Below are positions 13,524 through 21,144 of a stretch of 35,375 nucleotides of DNA, piece after piece. Positions within the stretch are counted from its first letter, which is position 1. The number at the start of each line of letters is the position of its first letter. This stretch comes from Umezawaea sp039922235 (GTDB lineage Bacteria; Actinomycetota; Actinomycetes; Mycobacteriales; Pseudonocardiaceae). The stretch is taken from contig JBDSAJ010000061.1 of assembly GCA_039922235.1 (NCBI GenBank), positions 1 to 35,375 on the forward strand, given 5' to 3'. The translations under genes were made by a program, and so were the position numbers. The notes beneath the pieces are model-generated. The model searched no databases. It was not told where the DNA came from and was given only the letters and a program-made list of their open reading frames with translations.

Positions 13524-13547
13524 CTGCCTGATCCTGCCATCCGGGTG

Positions 13548-13580
13548 ACCTGGGTGGTGCCGCGGCGGCACCACCCAGGT
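13548..13580 (-). terminator. Perfect 15-bp hairpin between the DUF4097 and SARP-type genes
   Basis: The arms 13548-13562 and 13566-13580 are exact reverse complements around a 3-nt loop. The hairpin begins 6 nt after the DUF4097 stop codon and ends 24 nt before the regulator's GTG start. It has no U-tract. It could be a terminator, an attenuator that lowers regulator expression, or a protection structure for the upstream mRNA. Confidence 0.75.
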
Positions 13581-13586
13581 CGTGGC

Positions 13587-14414
13587 TCACGCCGCCGCCG
13601 GGCGGATGACGATGTCGTCGAGCCGCGTGCGGGCGTAGACCTTGACGGAGTCACCGGGGTGGTCCTGTGCGGGGAGCGAGCTGCGCACCAGCCCCTTGGT
13701 GCTCTTGGCGTCCACCTCGGCCGTGGTGCCCTCGCTGACACCGATCTCGATGCCACCGGAGGCGTTCGTCAGCTCCACCTGGCCGCGCGTGACCTGCCCG
13801 ATCCGGATTGGACAGTTGGCCGCCTTGACGATGACGCTGCCGTCGGCCCGGCCGATGTCGAAGCTGCCACCCGCACTGCCGAGGTCGACGTCGGACCGGG
13901 CGTGGCCGATCCAGACCCTGCCGGTCGTGCCCTGGTACCTGACAACACCCTCGACCTCACCGATCCGAACGCCTGCCGAGCTGCCTTCGATGTGGGCGGT
14001 CCCGGCGATGTGCCCGACCTCGATCCCGCCCGCCCCGAGGCTGCCCCGCAGCGTGGTGACGCGATCGAGCTGGACCTGCCCAGACCCGGTGTTGACCTCG
14101 CAGTCGCCGAGCACACCGTCAGCCCGCACTGCCGTCCACGCCGTGTTCAGCACCAGCTTCGACCCGGCAGGCAGTTCGATCGTGATGGCGACGGAACCGT
14201 TCTGGCCACCCGACTTCGTCGTCTTGATGGCCAGCACACCGGCGGAGAAGTCGACCTTGGTCTTCTCCGCCACCTTCACGTCGGTCTTGTTCGCGCTGTT
14301 GACGGGCTCGACCCGCACCACCGTGTCCGTCCGCTCGCTCGCGGCGATCCGCACAAGGGCACCCGCGGTGGTCAACGTGGCGGTGATCGGCTCCGGCGTG
14401 GTGAACGTGGACAT
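13587..14414 (-). CDS. DUF4097-type beta-strand repeat protein
   Basis: A 275-residue protein built from short beta-strand repeats (for example GSLGAGGIEVGHIAGTAHIEG, where each strand pair is about 20 residues with G-x-V/I-x-hydrophobic pattern), the right-handed beta-solenoid style of DUF4097/adhesin-like proteins. There is no signal peptide or membrane segment, so it is probably cytoplasmic or released by another route. I chose ATG 14414, which has a good ribosome binding site (AGGGGAGA); the frame extends to 14486 into the promoter repeats. Its promoter closely matches that of the P450 gene. DUF4097 genes next to large AfsR-like regulators are a recurring actinobacterial pairing, to my knowledge, but the biochemical role is unknown. 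Confidence 0.85.
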   Translation of the reverse strand: MSTFTTPEPITATLTTAGALVRIAASERTDTVVRVEPVNSANKTDVKVAEKTKVDFSAGVLAIKTTKSGGQNGSVAITIELPAGSKLVLNTAWTAVRADGVLGDCEVNTGSGQVQLDRVTTLRGSLGAGGIEVGHIAGTAHIEGSSAGVRIGEVEGVVRYQGTTGRVWIGHARSDVDLGSAGGSFDIGRADGSVIVKAANCPIRIGQVTRGQVELTNASGGIEIGVSEGTTAEVDAKSTKGLVRSSLPAQDHPGDSVKVYARTRLDDIVIRPAAA

Positions 14415-14468
14415 CTCGTGTCTCCCCTGGTTGCTGGCCTTCTGTTGCGACCACGTTCGCCGATGGTC

Positions 14469-14497
14469 CGGACACCCGACCGCCACGGCCCTGACAC
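14469..14497 (-). promoter_or_regulatory. SARP-type direct repeats upstream of the DUF4097 gene
   Basis: Minus-strand heptamers GTGTCAG (14497-14491), GTGGCGG (14486-14480) and GTGTCCG (14475-14469) have an exact 11-nt period. Downstream TCGGCGA, GTGGT and CAACA stand at offsets 12, 21 and 28 from the third heptamer, identical to the P450 promoter. The third heptamer ends 54 nt before the start codon (48 nt in the P450 case). Confidence 0.7.
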
Positions 14498-14519
14498 CGG
14501 AGCCTCGCCGGTGTCAGGG
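14489..14519. terminator. 12-bp perfect inverted repeat after the permease remnant
   Basis: CCCTGACACCGG and its exact reverse complement flank a 7-nt loop. It lies 14 bp beyond the stop of the permease remnant, as expected of a terminator. It also contains the first SARP-type heptamer in both orientations, so it may have a second role as an operator. Confidence 0.55.
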
Positions 14520-14533
14520 CGGAAGTCGTCGAC

Positions 14534-15330
14534 CTATCCGACGTGCACGACCGGCCTGCGGGCCGGGTCCGGTTCGGCCTGCCGCAGCACCTCGCGGGTC
14601 AGCGGCGGCACGTCGCCCTCGCCGGTGAGCAGGTAGCCGAGCATCTGCGTCACCGGGTTCGCCTCCATCCAGGCCAAGTAGACGTGCGGCAGTTTGTCGG
14701 TGGTGTCGCGGACGTGCAGCAGCAGCGCGGCGATCGCGTTGGGGATCGCCGGGGCCTCGACGCACAGGACGCGGTAGCCGAACCGCTCCTCGCCGCTGAC
14801 CCGCAGCACGTCCTCGAAGTCGGACGAGTCGCGCACGGTGACTTCCAGGAACAGGACCGGGTCGTCCGCGGGGATGTGGTGATCCGCGCGCTCTTCCTGT
14901 TCCTTCTCCCGGTACTCGGCCTCGTCGCGGTCGTCGGGTTCGTTGGCGATGATCCGCAGTTTGTGGTTCTCGTGGTCGTGGAGGAACCGCTCGGCCAGTT
15001 CGTCCATGTCGACGCTGGTGACGCGCAGTTCGGTCGAGCGGGTGGCGCGGGAGATGATCGAGGTGACGATGATGGCGATGATGGCGATGATGAAGAACGA
15101 GGCGATCTTCACGCCGTCCGGGCGTTCGATGATGTTCGCGCCGGTGGTGTAGGCGAGCACCGCGGTGATCACGCCGAAGACGGTGGTGGCGCGGCGCTCG
15201 CCGCGGCGGCGGGCGGACAGGGTCACCGCGAGGGCGGCCGAGGTGATCAGCACCAGGACGCCGGTGCGTAGGCGCCGCCCTGTGCTTCGACGTTGGCGTC
15301 GAAGATGATGGTGATGGCGAAGGCGATATG
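14534..15330 (-). pseudogene. 5'-truncated and frameshifted APC-type permease remnant
   Basis: The frame that ends at 14534 encodes a C-terminal permease segment: two hydrophobic stretches (TGVLVLITSAALAVTL; IASFFIIAIIAIIVTSII), then a soluble tail ending VTREVLRQAEPDPARRPVVHVG-like, as in long actinobacterial APC transporters. Upstream of about 15265 this frame turns into Arg/His-rich nonsense, while the neighbouring frame reads IAFAITIIFDANVEAQGGAYA, the expected transmembrane helix and loop. One missing C in GCACCGGC (about 15262-15268) explains the break. Beyond about 15330 no frame continues the family, and the divergent KimA-like gene begins. The N-terminal two thirds are therefore gone. 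The fragment might still be translated but cannot form a complete transporter. Confidence 0.75.
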
Positions 15331-15411
15331 GCGTCCTGATCGAGTGAACTCGTGCAAGGATTCCGTGGCGGTCGCTCGACTCCAACTGATCGGCGGGTGT
15401 GCTCTGCAGCT

Positions 15412-17229
15412 GTGTCCACCACCTCACCTCCTCCCGACAGCGCACAAGGCGAGAAGCACCGGCTGACCGTCGTGGGCGGCTTGGCCGCGCTGTCGCTGGA
15501 CGCCATGGCGTCCGTGGCCTACGGGCCGGAGGCGATCGTCCTGGTGCTCGCGCTGGCGGGTGGCACCGGACTCGGGTTCACCCTCCCGGTGACGCTGGCC
15601 ATCGCCGCGCTGCTCATCGTCCTGACCTTGTCCTACCGACAGGTCATCGCCGCCTTCCCGGACGGTGGTGGAGCCTATGGCGTCTCCCGCAAGTACCTCG
15701 GCCGCCGGGCTTCGCTGGTCGCGGGAGCGTCGCTCGTCATCGACTACGTGCTCAACGTGGCGGTGTCCGTCGCCGCGGGCGTGGCCGCACTGACCTCCGC
15801 GTTCCCCGAACTGCTGCCCTACACCGTCTGGGTGTGCCTCGGGGTGCTCGCGCTGGTCACCGCCATCAACCTGCGCGGCATCGCGCACAGCGCCCGCGCG
15901 TTCATCGCCCCCACCGTCCTCTACGTCGGCGCCATCATCGCGGTAGTCCTGTTCGGACTCCTGCGCAACGAGCCCGCCGTGGTCTCCGCGTCCACCCATG
16001 TCCAAGGGCTGGAGACCATGGGAGTCCTGTTGCTGTTGAAGGCTTTCGCCAACGGCTGCGCGGCACTGACCGGCGTCGAGGCGATCGCCAACGCCGTCCC
16101 ATCCTTCCGCAAACCCCGCGTCTCCCGCGCCCAGCAAGCCGAAGTGGCGCTCGGGGGTCTGCTCGCCGTGATGTTGATCGGCATCGCCGTGCTGATCGAG
16201 AAGTTCGACATCCACCCGGTCGACGGGGTGACCGTGCTGTCCCAGGTCACCGAAGCCTCGCTCGGCGACGGCTTCGGCTACTACCTGGTGCAGTTCTCCA
16301 CCGTGGTCCTGCTCGCGCTGGCCGCCAACACGTCCTTCGGCGGTCTGCCGGTGCTCGCTCAGTTGCTGGCCAAGGACAACAACCTGCCGCACCTGTTCGC
16401 GTTGCGCGCCGAACGGCAGGTGCACCGCTACGGCATCGGCTTCCTCACCACCACCTCCGCGATCCTGCTGATCGTCGCGAACGGCCGGATGAACGTCCTG
16501 GTGCCGCTGTTCGCGATCGGCGTGTTCGTCGGCTTCACCCTCTCGCAGTTCGGCATGGTGCTGCACTGGTCCCGCCAACGCCCCACCGGGTGGCGGGGTC
16601 GCACCGCGCTCAACGGGTTCGGCGCCCTGCTCACCGCGGCCGCGGCCGTGGTCGTGACGGCCACCAAGTTCACCGAAGGAGGCTGGCTGATCGTCCTCGC
16701 CCTCCCGGCGCTCGTGCTGACGATGGAGTGGGTGAACCGCACCTACGCCAGGATCGGCGAGAAACTCGAACTCGACGTCATCCCCGCTCCCCCGCGCCCG
16801 CAGCACTCCCTGGTGGTCGTGCCGGTGGGCACCGTCTCGCGGCTGACCCGCGAGGCGATCACCGCCGCGCTGTCCCTCGGCGACCGGGTCGAAGCCGTCT
16901 ACGTCACGCACCCCGAGGACGAAGCGGCCGCGCGCGGGTTCGTGTCCGCCTGGGAGCGCTGGGATCCCGGTGTACGGCTCGTGCAACTCTTCGACGAACG
17001 CCGCAGGCTGGGCGAGCCGCTGGTCGACTACCTGCGCGCCCAGTCCGAGCCACGGGTGTTCGTGCTCATCGCCGAGGTCGAACCGGAGCACGTGTGGCAG
17101 CGGGTGCTGCAGAACCAGCGCGGCACCGTGCTGGCCCACGCGTTGCGCCGCCGCACCGACGCGGTGGTGTGCAGGCTCCGCTTCCGGATCGGTCCCCCCG
17201 AGGGCGGCGGTCACGGCTCGAAGCGGTAG
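15412..17229 (+). CDS. kimA: KimA-like potassium transporter (APC/KUP superfamily)
   Basis: About 605 residues, near the length of Bacillus subtilis KimA (607). It begins its first helix with LSLDAMASVAYG, matching the KimA signature SSDALSSVAYG; D30 and Y37 correspond to the K+-site D36 and Y43. LSYRQVIAAFPDGGGAYGVS, ASLVIDYVLNVAVSVAAG and LLKAFANGCAALTGVEAIANA also match KimA closely. About 12 membrane helices are followed by a cytosolic domain (from about 460) of the USP-like fold (VVVPVGTVSRLTREAITAAL). The expected function is high-affinity K+ uptake, proton-coupled in the family. The start is uncertain: GTG 15412 is chosen, and GTG 15352 is also in frame. The 3' end overlaps kdpE by 19 bp on the opposite strand. 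Confidence 0.88.
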   Translation: MSTTSPPPDSAQGEKHRLTVVGGLAALSLDAMASVAYGPEAIVLVLALAGGTGLGFTLPVTLAIAALLIVLTLSYRQVIAAFPDGGGAYGVSRKYLGRRASLVAGASLVIDYVLNVAVSVAAGVAALTSAFPELLPYTVWVCLGVLALVTAINLRGIAHSARAFIAPTVLYVGAIIAVVLFGLLRNEPAVVSASTHVQGLETMGVLLLLKAFANGCAALTGVEAIANAVPSFRKPRVSRAQQAEVALGGLLAVMLIGIAVLIEKFDIHPVDGVTVLSQVTEASLGDGFGYYLVQFSTVVLLALAANTSFGGLPVLAQLLAKDNNLPHLFALRAERQVHRYGIGFLTTTSAILLIVANGRMNVLVPLFAIGVFVGFTLSQFGMVLHWSRQRPTGWRGRTALNGFGALLTAAAAVVVTATKFTEGGWLIVLALPALVLTMEWVNRTYARIGEKLELDVIPAPPRPQHSLVVVPVGTVSRLTREAITAALSLGDRVEAVYVTHPEDEAAARGFVSAWERWDPGVRLVQLFDERRRLGEPLVDYLRAQSEPRVFVLIAEVEPEHVWQRVLQNQRGTVLAHALRRRTDAVVCRLRFRIGPPEGGGHGSKR

Positions 17230-17897
17230 CCCATGCCGGGCTCGGTGACCAGGTGGCGTGGCCGGGCGGGCTCGGGTTCCAGTTTTCGGCGCAGCTGGGC
17301 CAGGTACACCCGCAGGTAGTGGGTTTCGGTGGTGTGGCTCGGACCCCACACCTCGTGCAGCACCTGCTTCTGGGTCACCAGGCGTCCCCTGTTGCGCACC
17401 AGGATCTCCAGCACACCCCACTCGGTGGGTGTCAGGTGCACTTCGCCGCCGGCGCGGTGGACCTTCTTCACGGCGAGGTCGACGGTGAAGGTGGAGGTCT
17501 CCACCACGTTCTGCTCGGCGGTTGTGCCCGCCGGCGCGACCGTCCGGCGTACGGCGGCCCGCAGCCTGGCCAGCAGTTCGTCCATGCCGAAGGGTTTGGT
17601 GATGTAGTCGTCGGCGCCCGCGTCCAGTGCCGCGACCTTGTCGGAGGACTCGGTCCGCGCCGACAGCACGATGATCGGCACCGAGGACCAGCCGCGCAGT
17701 CCGCCGATCACGTCGATGCCGTCGATGTCGGGCAGTCCGAGGTCGAGCACGATGATGTCGGGCCTGCCGTCCACCGCGGCCACCAACGCGGAGGTGCCGT
17801 CGGCGGCGGTCAGCACGTCGTAGCCGCGGGCGGCGAGGTTGATCCGCAAGGCGCGGACGATCTGCGGTTCGTCGTCAACCACCAGGACCGTGGTCAT
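17211..17897 (-). CDS. kdpE: KdpE response regulator
   Basis: A 228-residue OmpR-family regulator. The receiver domain starts TTVLVVDDEPQIVRAL, with phospho-acceptor D52 (IIVLDLGLPDIDG) and the conserved Lys in YITKPF. The C-terminal winged helix contains LTPTEWGVLEILVRNRGRLVTQ and ends GMGYRFEP. It receives phosphate from KdpD and activates the kdp operon under K+ limitation. Its ATG overlaps the kdpD stop (ATGA), so translation is coupled. It is the last gene of the kdp operon and converges on the KimA-like gene. Confidence 0.97.
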   Translation of the reverse strand: MTTVLVVDDEPQIVRALRINLAARGYDVLTAADGTSALVAAVDGRPDIIVLDLGLPDIDGIDVIGGLRGWSSVPIIVLSARTESSDKVAALDAGADDYITKPFGMDELLARLRAAVRRTVAPAGTTAEQNVVETSTFTVDLAVKKVHRAGGEVHLTPTEWGVLEILVRNRGRLVTQKQVLHEVWGPSHTTETHYLRVYLAQLRRKLEPEPARPRHLVTEPGMGYRFEP

Positions 17898-20473
17898 GCC
17901 TGGGCCGTCGTGGATCGGGCGATGTCCACCTGGGGTCGCCGCACCGGCATGGAGATGACGACGGTCAGCCCGCCACCGGGGGTGTCCTCGGCGCGGATGG
18001 TGCCGCTCATCGCCTCGGTGAACCCCTTCGCGACGCTGAGCCCCAACCCGATGCCAGGGCTCGAATCCCGGTCACCGAGTCGCTGGAACGGGGCGAACAC
18101 CGACTCGGTGGTGTCCTTGGCCAGGCCGCGCCCGTGGTCCACGACCCGGAGTTCGACGTGGTCGGCGTGCGCGCTGGCACGGACCGCGACCTCGGGTTCG
18201 TCGGCGCTGATCACGCCGTCGCCGTCCACGTCCACGTTGCGCCGCGGGTGGATCCGGCCGTGCCGCAGGGCGTTGTCGATCACGTTGGCCACCACGCGCT
18301 CCAGCAGCCCGACGTCGGCCAGGATGTCCGGCAGCTCTTCGTCCACGTCGATCGACACGGTCCGCCGGTCGTCGATCCCGGACAGCGCCCTGGCCACCAC
18401 CTCGTCGTAGCCCACCGGGCGCAACTGCGGGACCACCGCGCCGGTCGCCAGCCGCGAGGAGTCCAACAGGTTGCCGACCAGTCCGGTCAACCGGTCCGCC
18501 GACTCCTCCACGGTGGCGAGCAGTTCCGCTGTGTCCTCTGAGGGCAATCGCAGCTCCGGGTCTCGGAGGCTGCCCACGGCCGCCTTGATCGAGGTGAGCG
18601 GGGTGCGCAGGTCGTGGCCGACGGCGGACAGCAACGCGGTGCGCAGCTCGGTGGTCTCGGCCCGGCGTTGGGCCGCCAGTGCCTGGTCCGCCATCCGCTG
18701 CTGGCGCAAGGCGAGCACCGCCTGCCCGGCCGCCGCCTCCAGCACCCGCCGGTCGGACGCGGGCAGCGAGCGGCCCCGCAGGACGAGGTGGACCTCGGGT
18801 GTCACCGGGATGTCGACGTCGGCTTCGTCGGGCTCGTCGCAGGGCCGGGGACCGACGCAGGCCACGCGCTGCCACTGCCCGTCGGTCTTCTCCAGCAGCG
18901 CCACCGACTCGACCATGAAGTTCTCCCGGACCTTCTCCAGCAGCCTGGCCAACGGGTAGGGGTTGGTGAGCACGGTGCGGGCGTAGGAGGCGAGCAGGGT
19001 CGCCTCAGTACGGGCCCGTGCCGCCTGCTGCGCACGGCGGGTCGCGCGGTCGACCACCAGCGCCATGGTGACCGCGACCACGACCATCGCCACCAGGGTC
19101 ACGACGTTCTGCTGTGCGTCGACCCGCAGGCTGAAGAACGGTGGGGTGAAGAAGAAGTTGAGCAGCAGCGCCGACAGCAGGGCCGCGAACAGCGCTGGCC
19201 CGAGCCCGCCGACCAGCGCGACGAGGACGATCACCAGGATGTAGTCGACGACGTTGGTGGAGTAGATCAGGTCGTCGCGCAGCCAGGCACCGAGCCCGGT
19301 GGCGACCGCGGGTGCGAGAACGGCCAGCAGCCACCCGAGCAGTCGCTTGGACGGCGCGATCGGGCTGCGGGCGAACCTGGCGCGCAGTCCGCTGCCCACC
19401 TGCTCGTGGGTGACCATGTGCACGTCGATCGGCCCGGACTCCTGGACGGTGATCGCCCCGATGCCCTCCGACGTCAGCCGGGCCAGCCGCGAGCGCCGCG
19501 AGGTGCCGAGCACGAGCTGGGTGGCGTTGACGCCGCGGGCGAACTCCAGCAGCGCGTTGGGCACGTCGTCGCCGACCACGGTGTGGAACGTGGCGCCCAT
19601 GTCCTCGGCCAGCTTGCGGAAACCCGCCACCGCACCGGGACCGACCCCGGACAGCCCGTCACCGCGCAGGATGTGCAGCACCAGCAGTTCCGCGCCCGCT
19701 CGCGTGGCGATGCGGCGGGCTCGCCGGACCAGCGTCTCGCTCTCCGGGCCGCCGGTGATCGCCGCGACGACGCGTTCGCGGGTCTCCCAGGTGTCGGTGA
19801 TCCGCTTCTCGGCGCGGTAGCGCTGCAACGCCACGTCGACCTGGTCGGCGACCCACAGCAACGCCAGCTCGCGCAACGCGGTCAGGTTGCCGGGCCGGAA
19901 GTAGTTGCCCAGCGCGGCATCGATCTTGTGCGCGGCGTAGACGTTGCCGTGCGCGAGTCGCCGCCGCAGCGCTTCGGGGGTGAGGTCGACCAGTTCGATC
20001 TGCTCCGCGCGGCGCACCACCTCGTCGGGCACGGTCTCCTGCTGCGGCACGCCGGTGATCCGCCGCACCACGTCGTTGAGGCTCTCCAGGTGCTGCACGT
20101 TCACCGTGGACAGCACGTCGATCCCCGCTTCGAGCAGTTCCTCGACGTCCTGCCACCGCTTGGCGTTGCGCGAGCCCGGCACGTTGGTGTGCGCCAGCTC
20201 GTCGACCACCGCGACCTCCGGCCCGCGTGCGAGCAGGCCGTCGACGTCCATCTCGGTGAACTCGACGCCGCGGTGCCGGATCTCCTTGCGCGGCACGATC
20301 TCCAGCCCGCCGACCAGTTCGGCGGTCTTCTCCCGGCCGTGCGTCTCGACCAGGCCGATGACCACGTCGGTGCCGCGCTCGCGCCGCCGGTGCGCCTCGC
20401 CGAGCATCGCGAACGTCTTGCCGACACCGGGGGCCGCACCGAGGTAGATCCGCAGCTCGCCTCGTTTGCCCAT
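17894..20473 (-). CDS. kdpD: KdpD sensor histidine kinase
   Basis: An 859-residue membrane sensor. The N-terminal KdpD domain (1 to about 210) has Walker A GAAPGVGKT at 12-20, and a USP domain follows (about 225-350). Hydrophobic segments of the DUF4118 four-helix region lie at about 385-480, then a GAF-like region. The kinase core has the phospho-acceptor H620 in VGHDLRTPLTS and an HATPase with VIDNALRHG and GIGLGLSVAKGF. The frame extends to TTG 20503, which lies inside a hairpin. ATG 20473 is preferred because KdpD proteins start just before the GELRIYLG motif and because an AGGGTGA ribosome binding site lies upstream. Confidence 0.96.
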   Translation of the reverse strand: MGKRGELRIYLGAAPGVGKTFAMLGEAHRRRERGTDVVIGLVETHGREKTAELVGGLEIVPRKEIRHRGVEFTEMDVDGLLARGPEVAVVDELAHTNVPGSRNAKRWQDVEELLEAGIDVLSTVNVQHLESLNDVVRRITGVPQQETVPDEVVRRAEQIELVDLTPEALRRRLAHGNVYAAHKIDAALGNYFRPGNLTALRELALLWVADQVDVALQRYRAEKRITDTWETRERVVAAITGGPESETLVRRARRIATRAGAELLVLHILRGDGLSGVGPGAVAGFRKLAEDMGATFHTVVGDDVPNALLEFARGVNATQLVLGTSRRSRLARLTSEGIGAITVQESGPIDVHMVTHEQVGSGLRARFARSPIAPSKRLLGWLLAVLAPAVATGLGAWLRDDLIYSTNVVDYILVIVLVALVGGLGPALFAALLSALLLNFFFTPPFFSLRVDAQQNVVTLVAMVVVAVTMALVVDRATRRAQQAARARTEATLLASYARTVLTNPYPLARLLEKVRENFMVESVALLEKTDGQWQRVACVGPRPCDEPDEADVDIPVTPEVHLVLRGRSLPASDRRVLEAAAGQAVLALRQQRMADQALAAQRRAETTELRTALLSAVGHDLRTPLTSIKAAVGSLRDPELRLPSEDTAELLATVEESADRLTGLVGNLLDSSRLATGAVVPQLRPVGYDEVVARALSGIDDRRTVSIDVDEELPDILADVGLLERVVANVIDNALRHGRIHPRRNVDVDGDGVISADEPEVAVRASAHADHVELRVVDHGRGLAKDTTESVFAPFQRLGDRDSSPGIGLGLSVAKGFTEAMSGTIRAEDTPGGGLTVVISMPVRRPQVDIARSTTAQA

Positions 20474-20495
20474 GTTCGGATCACCCTCGGTACGG

Positions 20496-20530
20496 GTCGC
20501 CAAGACCGCCGCTGTGGCGGCCTTGGCGAC
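20496..20530 (-). terminator. Hairpin between kdpC and kdpD
   Basis: Outer arms GTCGCCAAG and CTTGGCGAC (9 bp, 20496-20504 with 20522-20530) enclose a single A/C mismatch and an inner CCGCC/GGCGG stem with a 5-nt loop. It begins 3 nt after the kdpC stop and ends before the kdpD ribosome binding site. No U-tract. It probably gives partial termination or 3'-end stabilisation, separating transporter from sensor expression. Confidence 0.7.
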
Positions 20531-20533
20531 GGG

Positions 20534-21142
20534 TCACTTGGCGGCCTGGACTGCCAGGTTGAGTTCGAGCACGGTCACCACGGGGTCACCGAGCACGCCG
20601 AGGCCGCGCCCGGTGGTGTTGTCCCGCACGAGTTCGCGCACCTCGTCCTCGGACAGGCCGTTCACCTGTGCCACCCGCTTCACCTGCAGCTCGGCGTAGG
20701 CCGGGCTGATGTGCGGGTCGAGACCGGAGGCCGACGCGGTCACCGCGTCCTGCGGCACCTGGTCCTCGGCGACGCCTTCCCGTTGTGCGATCAGGGTTCG
20801 GCGCTCGGCGACCACGGCGTCGTAGTCCTCGTTCACCGCGCCCTTGTTGCTGGCCAACGATGATGACGGGTCACCGGGGCCCAGCGGGTCCTTGGCCAAC
20901 GCCGACGGGCGGTTGTGGAACCAGGGGTCGTTCGCCGGATCAGCGGGCACGGGGTCGACGCCGATCAGCGACGAGCCGACGGCCTGCCCGTTCTGGGTGA
21001 TCACCGAGCCCTCGGCGTTGGCCTGGAGTCCGGGAACCCGGCTGACTCCCCACACCGCGAGCGGGTACAGGACACCGGTGACCACCGTGAGCACCAGCAG
21101 GACGCGCAGCCCGGCCAGCGACTGCTTGACGAAGTTGTTCAC
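20534..21142 (-). CDS. kdpC: KdpC, potassium-transporting ATPase subunit C
   Basis: A 202-residue protein with one N-terminal membrane helix (VLLVLTVVTGVLYPLAVWGV, about 14-33) and a soluble C-terminal domain. GLQANAEGSVITQNGQAVGSSLIG and ALDPHISPAYAELQ-type (here SGLDPHISPAYAELQ) are hallmark KdpC segments. It stabilises the KdpFABC complex and helps ATP binding. The start is GTG, 2 bp after the kdpB TAA, so translation is coupled. Confidence 0.97.
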   Translation of the reverse strand: MNNFVKQSLAGLRVLLVLTVVTGVLYPLAVWGVSRVPGLQANAEGSVITQNGQAVGSSLIGVDPVPADPANDPWFHNRPSALAKDPLGPGDPSSSLASNKGAVNEDYDAVVAERRTLIAQREGVAEDQVPQDAVTASASGLDPHISPAYAELQVKRVAQVNGLSEDEVRELVRDNTTGRGLGVLGDPVVTVLELNLAVQAAK

Positions 21143-21144
21143 GG

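Noticed and set aside
15300..15411. A possible c-di-AMP (ydaO-type) riboswitch before the KimA-like gene
   Set aside because: The upstream sequence is the permease remnant and I find none of the conserved riboswitch helices or terminator.
18614..20863. A 749-codon open frame on the plus strand opposite kdpD and kdpC
   Set aside because: It crosses two certain genes on the other strand and has low-complexity composition; a codon-bias shadow.
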